The notes: generated by a model not told the origin, from the letters alone. A DNA stretch of 64,000 nt from CAYMYN01 sp964394665 (GCA_964394665.1 CAYMYN010000009.1:60086-124085); one strand, 5' to 3'. Positions 34,029-43,433 are shown, counted from the first letter of the stretch. Numbers and translations are program-made.

Positions 34029-36104
34029 ATGGGACTCGCAGGTCGATGGACCCCGGCGCCCGGGCGGGCCGGGCTCGCCGCGCTGGTGCTCGCCTGCGCG
34101 GCGGCGGCCACCTCCGGCCAGGTCGAGGACCCGGCCGAGGTCGGGGTCTGGATCGAGCGCCTGGGCTCCGCGGAGGCGAGCGTGCGCGAGCGCGCCGAGC
34201 GCCACCTGGCCGCGCACCTCTCGCCGGAGGACCTGGCCCCGCTCGTGAGGGCCCTGCGTGCCGGCGACGCCGAGGTGCGCCGGCGCCTGGTGGACGCCCT
34301 CGCCGCCGATCCGCGGCGCCTGGGGATGGCGGCCTTCCTCGCGCACGAGCCGCGGCCCGAGCTGCGCGCGGCCGGAGAGTCCGCCCTGGCCCAGATGATC
34401 GCCGCCTGGTGCCCGAGCTGCGGCGAACGGGGCGCGGGTCAGGAGGCGCTCGAGCGCGCGGTGGGCGAGGGCTTGCCGAGTTGGGCGCGACTCCCGGCCG
34501 GCGCGGAGCCTCCGGCCGCGGTGCTCGAGCGCTTGGATCGCCTGGCGGGCTTGGGGCTGCCGATCGCGATCGATCCCACGGTGCGCGAGCTGGGCCCGAA
34601 ACCCTGGCCCCAGGCCGACGGGGATGCCCTGGGGCTGCTCGGGGGGTTGCTCGCGATCTTCGACCTCGACCTCGAGGTCTTCGGCCTCGAGGGGGAGCGG
34701 GTCCTGGACTCGAGCTGGGTGCTCGTCACGCGCCGCGGGTTGGCGCGCCTGGCGGGGGGTCGGGCGTTGCTCGTCGATGCGGTGCGCCGCGTGCAGGGCG
34801 GCGGCGCCGAGGCGCCCGCGGCGGCCCTGCTGCTCGCCGGGTGCGGCTGGCCGGCGGCCCTGGGTTGGCTCGAGGAGCGGGCCTGGGCGGGGGACGGCGC
34901 GGCCTTCGACGCGTTGCTCCTGGCCGCGGGCTCGGGCCGCGTCGCGCCGGGTTTGGCGACCCCCTGGGGTCAGGCGCGGGCCCTGGCGCGGGCCGATCGG
35001 GCCCTGGCCGAGGGGCGGGCCGGGGCGCGCGAGCTGGCCGAGCGCACGGCCCGGGGCCTCGCGGCCGCGGCGCCCCTCGGGCCGCGCGGGGAGGACCTCG
35101 ATGCTCCCCTCCTGGCGTCCCTGCCGGACACCCGCGCCCGCGGGGGGGCCGCGGCCCTGTGGATGCGCCTGGTGATCCTGGAAGGGCGTCGCGGTCGCTC
35201 GGCCGCGGCGCGAGCGGGCCTCGTGGAGCTGCTCGGGCGGCCAGGGCTGGGGCCGCATCTGGGGCTCGCGACGCTGCGAGCCCTCGCGGCGCAGGTCGCC
35301 CCGACGGAGGACGCGGCCGCGGTTCCCGCTGCGCCTGCCGAGCTCGAGTCCTGGGTGCGCGCCGGCGTGCCGCGGGACGCGGGCCTGGAGCTCGCGCGGC
35401 TCGCGGCGCGCCTCGGCTGGCCGGTCCCGCGCGCCTTGGCGCAGGACGCCGGGCGCGACCCCGAGCTCGCGTTGCTCGTGGCGGACTGGCTGCACGCCGG
35501 CGGCGAGCTCGAGGACGGCATGGCGGCCCTGGTGCCGCACGCCGCGGCGCTCGAGGCGGATCCGCGGCTCGTGGCGCGGGCGACGGCGGTGCTGCGCGGG
35601 TGGGTGCGCCGGGAGGGGGCGAGCACGACCGCGCGCCTGTTCGAGGGGCACGTCGAAGGCGGCTCGTCCGTCGATCCGCTGGTTCGGCTCCTGGCGCGCG
35701 CGGGACTGCTCGGAGCGCGGCGCCAGGGCGAGATTCTGGCCGAGGTCCGCGAGCGGGGCGCGCGGCCCGAGGAGTTCGCCTGGGTCGGGCACCTGGCGGC
35801 GGGCGTGGGGGGCGTCGGCGCGCGGGGCCTGCTGCTCGAGCGCCTGGCCCAGGGCAACGCGCTCTCCTCGAGCGAGCTCGAGTCGCTCCAGGAAGGCCTC
35901 ACCGCCGCGGCCCTGGCCCTCGCCGGCACGCGTCAGGACGAGGCCCTGGCGATCTTCCTGCGCGAGGTGTGGCGCACCGTCTCCGCGGCGCGCGATCACC
36001 CCCTGCGGGCGCGCCTCGACCCCGCAGGCTGGCCACCCCGCGCGGCGCCGCCCGCGCGCACGCTCGGGGAGCTCGAGCGCGACCTGCGGGATCTCGCGCC
36101 CTGA
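34029..36104 (+). CDS. Secreted HEAT-like repeat protein
   Basis: This 691-residue protein starts at ATG 34029, with a signal peptide ending near ATSGQ. The N-terminal 100 residues have HEAT-like helical pairs (WIERLGSAEASVRERAERHL, RALRAGDAEVRRRLVDAL). The rest is an Ala/Leu/Arg-rich helical solenoid with tetratricopeptide-like or HEAT-like spacing. A CPSC pair at about residue 127 could bind metal or form a disulfide. No catalytic motif is visible. Long Ala-rich helical repeat proteins exported to the periplasm usually act as scaffolds. It is transcribed away from accC through the shared inverted repeat. Beyond this I do not recognise it. Confidence 0.65.
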   Translation: MGLAGRWTPAPGRAGLAALVLACAAAATSGQVEDPAEVGVWIERLGSAEASVRERAERHLAAHLSPEDLAPLVRALRAGDAEVRRRLVDALAADPRRLGMAAFLAHEPRPELRAAGESALAQMIAAWCPSCGERGAGQEALERAVGEGLPSWARLPAGAEPPAAVLERLDRLAGLGLPIAIDPTVRELGPKPWPQADGDALGLLGGLLAIFDLDLEVFGLEGERVLDSSWVLVTRRGLARLAGGRALLVDAVRRVQGGGAEAPAAALLLAGCGWPAALGWLEERAWAGDGAAFDALLLAAGSGRVAPGLATPWGQARALARADRALAEGRAGARELAERTARGLAAAAPLGPRGEDLDAPLLASLPDTRARGGAAALWMRLVILEGRRGRSAAARAGLVELLGRPGLGPHLGLATLRALAAQVAPTEDAAAVPAAPAELESWVRAGVPRDAGLELARLAARLGWPVPRALAQDAGRDPELALLVADWLHAGGELEDGMAALVPHAAALEADPRLVARATAVLRGWVRREGASTTARLFEGHVEGGSSVDPLVRLLARAGLLGARRQGEILAEVRERGARPEEFAWVGHLAAGVGGVGARGLLLERLAQGNALSSSELESLQEGLTAAALALAGTRQDEALAIFLREVWRTVSAARDHPLRARLDPAGWPPRAAPPARTLGELERDLRDLAP

Positions 36105-36185
36105 TCCCGGCGGCCGGGATTCGCCTTCGGGCTTCTACCCGCGCGGCCCGAAGAGCATCCTGATCCCGCCCGCGAGCCCGAGCCC

Positions 36186-36926
36186 ATGGCCCCCTCCAAG
36201 AGAAGCCCCGTCCAAGGACCGCTGCAGCGCGCCGAGGCCGACGAGGACCGTCTGGTCCCGGCGCGGCGCGAGGAGCTGCCGATGATCGTGGCCCCGCGCA
36301 GCCAGATCGCCGAGCAGTTCCGGGGCTTGCGCAACTCGATCCAGGCGCTCAACCCCGACGGCGCCCCGCGCACCGTCGTGCTGACGAGCGCGCTGCGCGG
36401 CGAGGGCAAGACGGTGGCGACCCTCAACCTGGCCGTGGCCCTGGCGGAGCTGCCGGGCATCCAGGTGCTCGTGGTCGACGCCAACCTGCACCAACCGGCG
36501 ATCGAGGAGTTCCTCGGCCTGCAGCGCCGCCAGGGCCTGGCGGACGTGCTGCGCGGGGCCTGCCCGCTGGACGCCGCGCTGCGCCAGACCTCGATCGGCG
36601 GTGTGTCGTTGCTGGGCTCGGGCTCGTTGCCCGACAACCCCTCGAAGCTGCTCGGCTCCGATCGCGTGCGAACCCTGATCGACACCCTCAAGCAGCGCTA
36701 CAGCTACGTGCTGATCGATACGCCCGAGGCGATGACGACCAGCGACGCTTGCCTCCTGGGGGCCATGGCGGACGGCATCGTGCTCGTGGTGCGCCTGGGC
36801 AGCACTTCGCGCCAGTTCGTCGAGCAGACCCACAACACGCTCGAAGCCCTCGGCGGCAACGTGCTCGGCACCCTGCTGACCGGCGCCCACTCCCTCGACA
36901 CGGCCCGCGCCGCGTCCGCGGACTGA
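36186..36926 (+). CDS. CapB/CpsD-like P-loop ATPase (BY-kinase family)
   Basis: This 246-residue protein has an N-terminal linker, then ESFRGLRNSI-like IAEQFRGLRNSIQAL. The Walker A is SALRGEGKTVATLNLAVALA, Walker A' is VLVVDANLHQP, and Walker B is YVLIDTPE. This order defines bacterial tyrosine kinases of the CpsD/CapB/Wzc-C type, which control chain length and export of capsule or exopolysaccharide. The C-terminus lacks the Tyr cluster used for autophosphorylation, and no Wzz-type membrane partner is encoded next to it. It may act in trans or be a MinD-like regulator. The fold call is strong; tyrosine-kinase activity is uncertain. Confidence 0.78.
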   Translation: MAPSKRSPVQGPLQRAEADEDRLVPARREELPMIVAPRSQIAEQFRGLRNSIQALNPDGAPRTVVLTSALRGEGKTVATLNLAVALAELPGIQVLVVDANLHQPAIEEFLGLQRRQGLADVLRGACPLDAALRQTSIGGVSLLGSGSLPDNPSKLLGSDRVRTLIDTLKQRYSYVLIDTPEAMTTSDACLLGAMADGIVLVVRLGSTSRQFVEQTHNTLEALGGNVLGTLLTGAHSLDTARAASAD

Positions 36927-36932
36927 CCGGCG

Positions 36933-37808
36933 TCAGTCGAAGAGGCCCGGCCCCGCGACCGGTCGCGTCCCGCCGCGGCGGACGGCGCCGTGGCGCACCC
37001 CGCTCGGCCGAGGAGGCGCCGCGGCGTTGCGCGCGGCCGAGGCGGGCACCAGGTCGCGCCCCGTGCGAGTCGAGCGCAGCAAGGCGTCGAGGTGGGCGCG
37101 CTCGAAGGCCAGCGCGGCGGCGTACCCGGGGCGCGCCCGCTCGCGGCGGCGGAACTCGGGCGAATGGTGGATCCAGCGCCCGGCGCGGTCGCGCTCCACG
37201 GGCAGGGCGCCGTGCAGCAGCTCGTGGAACAGCACCGCGCGCACGAAGGACTCGGGCACGCCCGGTTGGTCGAGCACGGGGTGGATGCGCACCAGATGCG
37301 CGGCGTGGTCGTAGGAACCCAGGCGCAGGGTGCGTCGGGCGCTGGTGCGCCGCCGCTCGCCCCAGGTGATCCCGGGGGCTGGCTTGTGCGCGTAGTCGGC
37401 GGCGAGCTCGCCCTCGAGCAACTCGCGCGCGAGCCGCGCCAGGTCGTGCACGTTGCCGCGGGTCGTGCGGCGCTGTGCCCGTTCGGGCGGCGCGGGCAAC
37501 TCGGAGAGCGCCCCTTCGAGCCAGCGATCGAGCCGCTCCGAGGCCTTGCGCGCGCGACGGCCGACCTTCAACCAGCTCGCGAGGTCGCGCTGCACCGGCT
37601 CGGGGGCAGCCTCGAACACGGCGTGCAGGCGCACGACGAGGCCCCCGCGGGCGAGACGTGGCGCGGAGCGCACTTCCTTGGGGCTCGGCGCGCGCGCGAC
37701 GACGGGCAAGCGGCGCGAGCGGCCGAAGCGCACGTCCACGGGGCGACCGAGCTCGCGCTCGAGCAGGCCCGAGAGGGTCGCCGCGCCGCCTGCGTGGGAT
37801 CGGTCCAT
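36933..37808 (-). CDS. SprT-like zinc metalloprotease
   Basis: This 291-residue protein has a central metalloprotease core. RIHPVLDQPGVPESFVRAVL leads into FHELLHG, with His195, Glu196 and His199, and a third ligand lies in HHSPEF (His214 or His215). The strand just before (LRLGSYDHAAHLVRIHP) and the spacing fit SprT/Spartan-like or WLM-type proteases, not M48. A long basic N-terminal region and an Arg/Pro/Ala-rich C-terminal tail flank it. There is no signal peptide, so it should be cytoplasmic. SprT-like proteins can act on DNA-protein crosslinks, though that role is not shown here. A TAGGCT hexamer lies 6 nt upstream of the start. Confidence 0.75.
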   Translation of the reverse strand: MDRSHAGGAATLSGLLERELGRPVDVRFGRSRRLPVVARAPSPKEVRSAPRLARGGLVVRLHAVFEAAPEPVQRDLASWLKVGRRARKASERLDRWLEGALSELPAPPERAQRRTTRGNVHDLARLARELLEGELAADYAHKPAPGITWGERRRTSARRTLRLGSYDHAAHLVRIHPVLDQPGVPESFVRAVLFHELLHGALPVERDRAGRWIHHSPEFRRRERARPGYAAALAFERAHLDALLRSTRTGRDLVPASAARNAAAPPRPSGVRHGAVRRGGTRPVAGPGLFD

Positions 37809-37814
37809 GGGCGC

Positions 37815-37820
37815 AGCCTA
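37815..37820 (-). promoter_or_regulatory. Candidate leaderless -10 element (TAGGCT)
   Basis: On the minus strand TAGGCT ends 6 nt before the ATG at 37808 of the SprT-like protease gene. It is the same TANNCT form and near-start spacing as in the other members of the set. Confidence 0.42.
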
Positions 37821-37920
37821 TCCCGCGTCGCGGCCGCTTCCAGTGCATGCCGGAACGGCGCGGGCCCGCGTCCGGATGGACGCGGGCCCGCGCACAGGAT
37901 TCGTGAGGGGGTCGTGGCGC

Positions 37921-37998
37921 TCAGAGTGTGAGAAGAACTCTCACGCTCTGCGCGACGGCCGCCCTTGGCGGCCGTGCCAAGGGCATCTGGGAGGCCGT
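37921..37998 (-). repeat. Dispersed 3'-end hairpin element, copy B
   Basis: Read on the minus strand, this 78-bp element starts ACGGCCTC, 24 nt after the stop of the gene at 38022, and ends TCTCACACTCTGA. The stem is ACGGCCGCC/GGCGGCCGT (37955-37963 and 37967-37975), loop CTT on the plus strand. Copy A (10999-11075) has ACGGCCGGC paired with GCCGGCCGT instead, so changes in the two arms compensate. GAGTTC and the 13-nt end block are conserved between copies. Confidence 0.65.
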
Positions 37999-38021
37999 AT
38001 GCTCGGTTTTCTCCCGGCCTC

Positions 38022-39983
38022 TCAGCCGCCGAGTTTGAGCTCGACCCGCTGTTCGCGACCGCCGCTGACCACCACGGCGCGCTCGCTGCGCGACTGGTTG
38101 GCGAGGCCGCCGAAGATGTCGGCGCCGCCGCCGGCCGCGAGCGCCGAGATCTTGTAGTTGCCCGGCTTCACGTTGCGCAGGACGAAGACGCCCTGGGCGT
38201 CGGCCTTGCCGGTGCGCATCGAGAGGCCGGTCGAGACGCCGTCGGGGCGCAGTTGGATCTGCGCACCGGGGACGATCTGGCCGTCGGCGCCGACGACCGT
38301 GCCGGTGACGGTACCGCCCGCCTCGAGCTGGAGCCGACCGACGTTGAGCGTGCCCTGTTCGACCACGCGCAGGTCGGTCTTGACAAGCTCCGTGAAGCGG
38401 TCGGTCTTGATGCGGATCTGGTACGTCTCGGGGGTCAGGGCGCTGATCAGGAAGTTGCCCTCGGCGTCCGAGCGCGCCTGCTTGGTGCTGGCGTTGGTCG
38501 GGAACTGGTCGCCGAGCACGACCTGGGTGAAGTAGTCGTCCGTCCAGGTCGTGTCGCGGGTCTCGATCACGGCGCCGGCCACGGGCTTGCCGTCGGGGTC
38601 GACGATCTGGCCCGTGAGCGTGCCGCCCAGGGCGAGTTGGATCGTGATGCCGACGACTTCCTGGCTGGAGCCGACGCGGATGCGCTCGGAGAGGGTCGGC
38701 GCGTAGCCCTCGGCGGTCGCCTCGACGACGAAGATGCCCTCCGAGACGTCGTCGAGCAGGAACTCACCGCGCGGGTTCTGCATCGAGAGCGCGGGGCCCA
38801 GCTTGCCCGTGGCCTCGGTGTTCTCGTACGCGACGCGCAGTTGCACCTGGAAGCTCGTCACCGGCTGGCCGGTGTCGCGCGCCATCACGACGCCCGAGAT
38901 GCTCGACTTGGGCGCGAGCTGGAACACCAGGCGCGTGTCGCCGGCCTCGACGCGCGGCTCGCGGCCAGGCTTGTAGCCGGGCTTGGCCACCGCGACGGTG
39001 TATTGGCCGGGCTTGACGTGCTCGAGGCAGAAACGGCCGTCCGGACCGGTGACGGCCTCGTCGCGCGATTGGCGCGGGCCGCTGGCGTAGGACATGGCGA
39101 TCACGCGCGCGCCCTCGATCGGGATGTTGCCCGGACCGACGACCGTGCCGCAGATCATCTCGGCCAGCTCGAGCACGACGTCGCGCTCGACGTCCGCGCG
39201 CTCGAGCTGCAGGCCGCCGATCGTCGCGTTGCCGTAGCCGGCGGCCGTCACGCTGAGCGTGCGGTGGCCGGGCGGGACGTTGAGGAACTGGTAGTTGCCC
39301 AGCGCGTCGCTGCGGGTCACCAGTTGATCGGGGGCGTCGTTCTTGCCCAGTCCGCTGAACGAGCCGTAGAGGATCAGCTCGGCGTCTGCGACGCCGTCCC
39401 CGAGGGAGTTGCGCACGGCGCCGTAGAGGCGCGCTCCGCCGCGCAGCACGATCGGCGGCTCTTGGATGTCGCCCTCGGGGCCGACCGGGGAGGCCTGCTC
39501 CTCGGCGCGCGCGAACTCGGGGTGCGCGACGATCAGCGCGTAGTGCGCATAGGGCGGGACGTTGGTGAACGAGTAGGCCCCGCTCGCGTTGGTCTCGGTG
39601 GTGCGATCGTCGGAGCGGTCGACCTCCTCGTTGACGAAGGTGATCACGCCCGCCCCGTGGCGCGTCAGGGTCACGCGCGCGCCGCGCACGGGGGTGCCCT
39701 TCTCGTCCACCACGGTCCCGCTGAGGCGGTTGGCGAAGCCCGCGCCACCTTCGACCACGCGCGCGGGGTCGGGGCCCGTCTGGCGCACCGCCGCCGGCGC
39801 GGCCTGGCGCGGACCGCCGTCCGTGTTGGCGCCCTGGGGTTGATCGACCTGGGCCGTCGAGCGCGGGCCGACGGGGCCGACGCCCGCGGGGGCCTTGCCG
39901 GGCTCGTTGCCCAGGGTGGTGATGGCGAAGATCAGCGCGCCGACGGCGAGCAGCACGAGCAGGATGACGAGGAGGGGTCTCAT
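38022..39983 (-). CDS. Membrane-anchored multi-domain carboxypeptidase-regulatory-like protein
   Basis: This 653-residue protein starts at ATG 39983. A single helix (PLLVILLVLLAVGALIFAIT) anchors it, followed by a Pro/Ala-rich spacer. About six CarboxypepD_reg-type beta-sandwich repeats of roughly 80 residues follow. Each has a start like LSGTVVDEKGTPVRGARVTL and a later GxYxFxNVPPGxxxL block. Examples are SGAYSFTNVPPYAHY, LGNYQFLNVPPGHRTL, DGRFCLEHVKPGQYTV and QGVFVLRNVKPGNYKI. Such domains are extracellular spacers or adhesion modules; no enzyme is attached. The C-terminus ends in a short beta strand. Hairpin copy B follows the stop. Confidence 0.82.
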   Translation of the reverse strand: MRPLLVILLVLLAVGALIFAITTLGNEPGKAPAGVGPVGPRSTAQVDQPQGANTDGGPRQAAPAAVRQTGPDPARVVEGGAGFANRLSGTVVDEKGTPVRGARVTLTRHGAGVITFVNEEVDRSDDRTTETNASGAYSFTNVPPYAHYALIVAHPEFARAEEQASPVGPEGDIQEPPIVLRGGARLYGAVRNSLGDGVADAELILYGSFSGLGKNDAPDQLVTRSDALGNYQFLNVPPGHRTLSVTAAGYGNATIGGLQLERADVERDVVLELAEMICGTVVGPGNIPIEGARVIAMSYASGPRQSRDEAVTGPDGRFCLEHVKPGQYTVAVAKPGYKPGREPRVEAGDTRLVFQLAPKSSISGVVMARDTGQPVTSFQVQLRVAYENTEATGKLGPALSMQNPRGEFLLDDVSEGIFVVEATAEGYAPTLSERIRVGSSQEVVGITIQLALGGTLTGQIVDPDGKPVAGAVIETRDTTWTDDYFTQVVLGDQFPTNASTKQARSDAEGNFLISALTPETYQIRIKTDRFTELVKTDLRVVEQGTLNVGRLQLEAGGTVTGTVVGADGQIVPGAQIQLRPDGVSTGLSMRTGKADAQGVFVLRNVKPGNYKISALAAGGGADIFGGLANQSRSERAVVVSGGREQRVELKLGG

Positions 39984-40112
39984 GGCGGATCGGGGGGCAG
40001 GGGCGAGCGGTCGTGCGGAGAGGAGCAGCGCTGAGGGGTGGGTGGGGGGAGCTCCGGGCAACGAGGGGCAGGGACGCCCAGGGGGCGGGGATCTTCCCCC
40101 CGCGGGGGCCGC

Positions 40113-40661
40113 TCAGGCGTTGCCCGCGGCCGGCTCGACGTCGAGGGCCCGTCGCGGGTCGGGTCCGGGCCAGAAGGACTCGCACAGGACCTGCGACCCC
40201 AGGGCGTAGGCGAACACGACCAACTCGAAGTCGATGCGGCGCTCGACCTCGACCCGGGCGGCGCGCGAGAAGGGGCGGCACAGGATGCGGGCCATCTCGC
40301 CGGTCTTGGGGGCCACCAGGCGCCAGCCGCGGCGGAACCCGGGCAGGGGTACGAGCCGCACGGGCTTGCTGCCGGTGGAGATCGTGATCTCGCGGCGGCC
40401 GAAGCTCCAACGCAGGGAGGAGCCGAGCCACTCCCCCTCCTCGGTCCACAACGAGAACTGGCTGCGCAACAGGCCCGGATCGCGGCGCAGGACGAGCACC
40501 TCGCCCTTGACCGGCACGTAGCGCCCGCCGACGACCATCCCGAAGGCGTTGCGCTCGAGGCTGAGGGTGCCCAGCTCGCCCTCGGGGCCGCTCAGGGTGT
40601 GGCGGGTGTTCCAGAGGCCCGCGACGCGGATCGGGTAGACGGTGGTCGGTTGGCCTGACAT
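40113..40661 (-). CDS. Conserved hypothetical protein
   Basis: This 182-residue protein starts at ATG 40661 (MSGQPTTVYPIRVAGLWNTR). The longer open frame upstream reads as intergenic. It is beta-rich with many aromatic and Arg residues (RWSFGRREITISTG, LVPLPGFRRGWRLV). It has neither signal peptide nor clear membrane segment. The last 60 residues include a hydrophobic VERRIDFELVVFAYALGSQ stretch. I do not recognise a family. TAAGCT lies about 30 nt upstream and could be its -10 box, leaving a short leader. The 229-bp gap beyond it to the MerR gene (40662-40890) holds nothing else I can name. Confidence 0.55.
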   Translation of the reverse strand: MSGQPTTVYPIRVAGLWNTRHTLSGPEGELGTLSLERNAFGMVVGGRYVPVKGEVLVLRRDPGLLRSQFSLWTEEGEWLGSSLRWSFGRREITISTGSKPVRLVPLPGFRRGWRLVAPKTGEMARILCRPFSRAARVEVERRIDFELVVFAYALGSQVLCESFWPGPDPRRALDVEPAAGNA

Positions 40662-40890
40662 CGGGGCAGGGGGGCTCGGGGCGCGGAGCTTAACCCACCG
40701 GCCCGGCCGGCGTGCCGGGATCGCGGCGCCGGGCGGGGGAGTGGGGCTCGAGCGAGCCCGCGGGGCCCTCTCCATCGGCCGTGCCCGGGGGAGGGCTCCA
40801 GGCGATCCAGGGCCATTCCCAAGCTCCCGGGGCGCCCCGGCGCCGGTTCCGGGCCGGCCGCCGGCGCGCGGGCGGCCCGTCGGGAACGGA

Positions 40891-41364
40891 TCAGAACAGG
40901 GCCGAGAGGTGCTCGGGGAGCTGGTCCCCGGTCCGCAGGCAGGGCTCGCAGCGGTTGTTCTCGACGGCGGGCGTGTAGGGGCACTGCTCGCAGACCTCGA
41001 CCTTCGCGAGGGCCTCGGCCACGCGGCCGCGCTGCTGCTCGAGCAGGGCCATGCGCTCGCCCAGGAGTCGGTCGTGCTCCTGCAGGGCGGCGCGCACGCG
41101 GCACATGTACTCGCGGCGGTCCACCAGCTCCAACTGGTCCCCGAGCAGTTCGCGGATGCGGTCCAGGTGCAGGCCCAGGTCCTGCAGGTCCCGGATCATG
41201 CGCACCCGGTTGACGTCCGTCGGACGGTAGTACCGGAACCCCCCGGTGCTGCGCGAGGCGGGCGCGATCAGGCCCAGCTCCTCGTAGTAGCGCAGGGTGC
41301 GCAGGTTGGTCCCGGCGAGGCGGGCGAAGTCGCCGATCTTGAGCTGGTCGCTGCGGGAGGTCAT
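40891..41364 (-). CDS. MerR-family transcriptional regulator with Cys-rich C-terminus
   Basis: This 157-residue protein starts at ATG 41364. The N-terminal winged-helix is classic MerR: IGDFARLAGTNLRTLRYYEE, then GLIAPASRSTGGFRYYRPTD. A coiled-coil dimerisation helix follows. The C-terminal effector region has four Cys as CEQC and CEPC, which could bind metal or an iron-sulfur cluster and sense redox state or metal. MerR proteins bend and untwist promoters with over-long spacers. It is divergent from formate-tetrahydrofolate ligase, with a palindrome between them at 41469-41480. The ligand is unknown. Confidence 0.88.
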   Translation of the reverse strand: MTSRSDQLKIGDFARLAGTNLRTLRYYEELGLIAPASRSTGGFRYYRPTDVNRVRMIRDLQDLGLHLDRIRELLGDQLELVDRREYMCRVRAALQEHDRLLGERMALLEQQRGRVAEALAKVEVCEQCPYTPAVENNRCEPCLRTGDQLPEHLSALF

Positions 41365-41468
41365 CGGCGGGCGAGCAGGACGGGGATGGGAGCGGGGAGC
41401 GGAGCGCGGGTCGTCCCCCCCGGGCCGACCACCGACGTTCCCTCCTCGGTCCAAGTTTCCGTGAAGAC

Positions 41469-41480
41469 TACGCTAACGTA
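41469..41480. promoter_or_regulatory. Candidate MerR-family operator
   Basis: TACGCTAACGTA is an ACG-N4-CGT inverted repeat in the 264-bp gap between the divergent merR and fhs genes. It lies 105 nt from the merR start and 149 nt from the fhs start. ACG-TNAA-CGT type palindromes are known for LiuR-like MerR regulators. A/T residues are rare here, so the site stands out. Confidence 0.4.
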
Positions 41481-41628
41481 CAGGGGAGGGTCGGGATCCG
41501 TGGGCACTTTCTCCCCCGGGAGTTCCGTTCTGGGACACGCCGGGCCCCGGGATCCGGTTCAATCCCCGCCCCAGGGGGCCGTGCCCGGCACCCTGGCCCG
41601 CCGACCCACCTCCCGCCGCGCGCCCGAC

Positions 41629-43329
41629 ATGACCGTTCCCTCCGACTCCGAGATCGCCGCCGCCTCCCCCCTGCGACCCGTGGCCGAGCTGGCCGCGGAG
41701 CTCGGGATCCCCGCCGACGCCCTGACGCCCTACGGTCACCACAAGGCCAAGGTGGACCACCGCCTGGGGGTGCGCGAGCCGCGGCCCGGGACACGCTACG
41801 TGCTCGTCACCGCGATCACGCCGACCCCGGCGGGCGAGGGCAAGACGGTGCACACGATCGGGCTCTCGATGGCCCTCGCGCGCCTGGGTCGGCGCGCGGC
41901 GTGCACGATCCGCCAGCCGTCGATGGGGCCGGTCTTCGGCATCAAGGGCGGCGCGGCTGGCGGCGGGCGCAGCCAGGTCGTGCCGATGGAGGCCTTCAAC
42001 CTGCACCTGACCGGCGACTTCCACGCCGTGGGCCAGGCCAACAACCTGCTCGCGGCGGCGCTCGACACCTCGCTGCTGCTCGACAACCCTCTGCAGATCG
42101 ACCCCGAGAGCGTCACCTGGCGGCGCGTGGTCGACATGAACGATCGCGCCCTGCGCGAGATCCGTATCGGACTCGGGGGACCGAAGAACGGCGTCCCGCG
42201 CGACACGGGCTTCGACATCACCGCGGCCAGCGAGGTGATGGCCATCCTGGGGCTCTCCGAGGACCTGGTCGACATGCGCGCGCGCCTGGGGCGCATCGTG
42301 TTCGGGCAGCGCCTGGGCGGCGGACCGCTGCGCGCCGAGGAGCTGGGCTGCGCCGGCGCCATGGCCGCGATCCTGCGCGACGCCCTCGACCCGACGCTGA
42401 TGCAGACCATCGAGGGCACGCCGGCCTTCGTGCACACCGGGCCCTTCGCCAACATCGCGCACGGCAACTCCTCGGTGATCGCCGATCGCGTCGCGGCGCG
42501 GTTCTGCGACTACGTCGTGACCGAGGCCGGCTTCGGCGCCGACATGGGCGCGGAGAAGTTCTTCGACATCAAGTGCCGTGTGTCGGGCCTGCGCCCCGAC
42601 GCGGCCGTGCTCGTGGCGACCGTGCGCGCGCTCAAGTCGCACTCGGGCAAGTACCCGCTCAAGCAGGGCTCGCCCCTGCCCCCCGCGCTCTTCGAGGAGG
42701 ACCTCGACGCGGTCGAGAAGGGCTGCGCGAACCTCGAGGCGCAGATCGAGAACCTGCGCCGCTTCGGCGTCCCGGTGGTCGTGGCCGTCAATCGTTTCCC
42801 GACCGACAGCGCGCGCGAGCTGGCCCTGGTGCACGAACGCGCGTTGGCCGCGGGCGCCGAGGAGGCCGCGACGAGCGAGCTCTTCGCGCGCGGCTCGGAG
42901 GGCGGCCTCGAGCTCGCCGAGGCCGTGGTGCGCGCCGCCGAGTCGGGCAAGGCCGACTACCGCCCGCTGTACGAGCTCGAGGCGCCGCTGCTGGAGAAGA
43001 TCGCGGCCGTAGCGCGCCAGATCTACGGCGCCGGTTCGGTGCAGCTCGCGCCGCGCGCCTGCGAGCAGATCGAGCGCGTCGAGTCCCAGGGCTACGGCGG
43101 CCTGCCGGTGTGCATCGCCAAGACGCAGTACAGCCTCTCCCACGACCCGCAGTTCAAGGGCCGCCCGCGGGACTTCGTGTTCCCCGTGCGCGAAGTGCGC
43201 CTGGCCGCGGGAGCCGGGTTCCTGGTCGTCTACGCCGGCGACATCATGACCATGCCGGGCCTCGGCCGCACGCCGGCCTACCGCCAGATCGACCTCGAGC
43301 CGGACGGCCGCATCCGCGGACTCTTCTGA
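41629..43329 (+). CDS. fhs: Formate-tetrahydrofolate ligase
   Basis: This 566-residue protein starts at ATG 41629; the frame stays open far upstream without family similarity. The ATP-binding segment is ITPTPAGEGKTVHTIGLSMAL. It is followed by RQPSMGPVFGIKGGAAGGGRSQV and the folate-site region LTGDFHAVGQANNLLAAALD. IVFGQRLGGGPLRAEELG and the C-terminal MTMPGLGRTPAYRQIDL are also standard. The enzyme joins formate to tetrahydrofolate with ATP, feeding one-carbon metabolism for purines or serving the Wood-Ljungdahl methyl branch. The length equals the family norm (about 555). No other Wood-Ljungdahl gene is in view. Confidence 0.96.
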   Translation: MTVPSDSEIAAASPLRPVAELAAELGIPADALTPYGHHKAKVDHRLGVREPRPGTRYVLVTAITPTPAGEGKTVHTIGLSMALARLGRRAACTIRQPSMGPVFGIKGGAAGGGRSQVVPMEAFNLHLTGDFHAVGQANNLLAAALDTSLLLDNPLQIDPESVTWRRVVDMNDRALREIRIGLGGPKNGVPRDTGFDITAASEVMAILGLSEDLVDMRARLGRIVFGQRLGGGPLRAEELGCAGAMAAILRDALDPTLMQTIEGTPAFVHTGPFANIAHGNSSVIADRVAARFCDYVVTEAGFGADMGAEKFFDIKCRVSGLRPDAAVLVATVRALKSHSGKYPLKQGSPLPPALFEEDLDAVEKGCANLEAQIENLRRFGVPVVVAVNRFPTDSARELALVHERALAAGAEEAATSELFARGSEGGLELAEAVVRAAESGKADYRPLYELEAPLLEKIAAVARQIYGAGSVQLAPRACEQIERVESQGYGGLPVCIAKTQYSLSHDPQFKGRPRDFVFPVREVRLAAGAGFLVVYAGDIMTMPGLGRTPAYRQIDLEPDGRIRGLF

Positions 43330-43433
43330 CCCCTGACCCGCGCCGAGCGTGTCCCGCCGATCCGCGTTGAACGCGCGTCGGGGGCTGTCGTATAGGAGGC
43401 GCTCCCCGAACCGCCCGACACCCGATCGAGACC

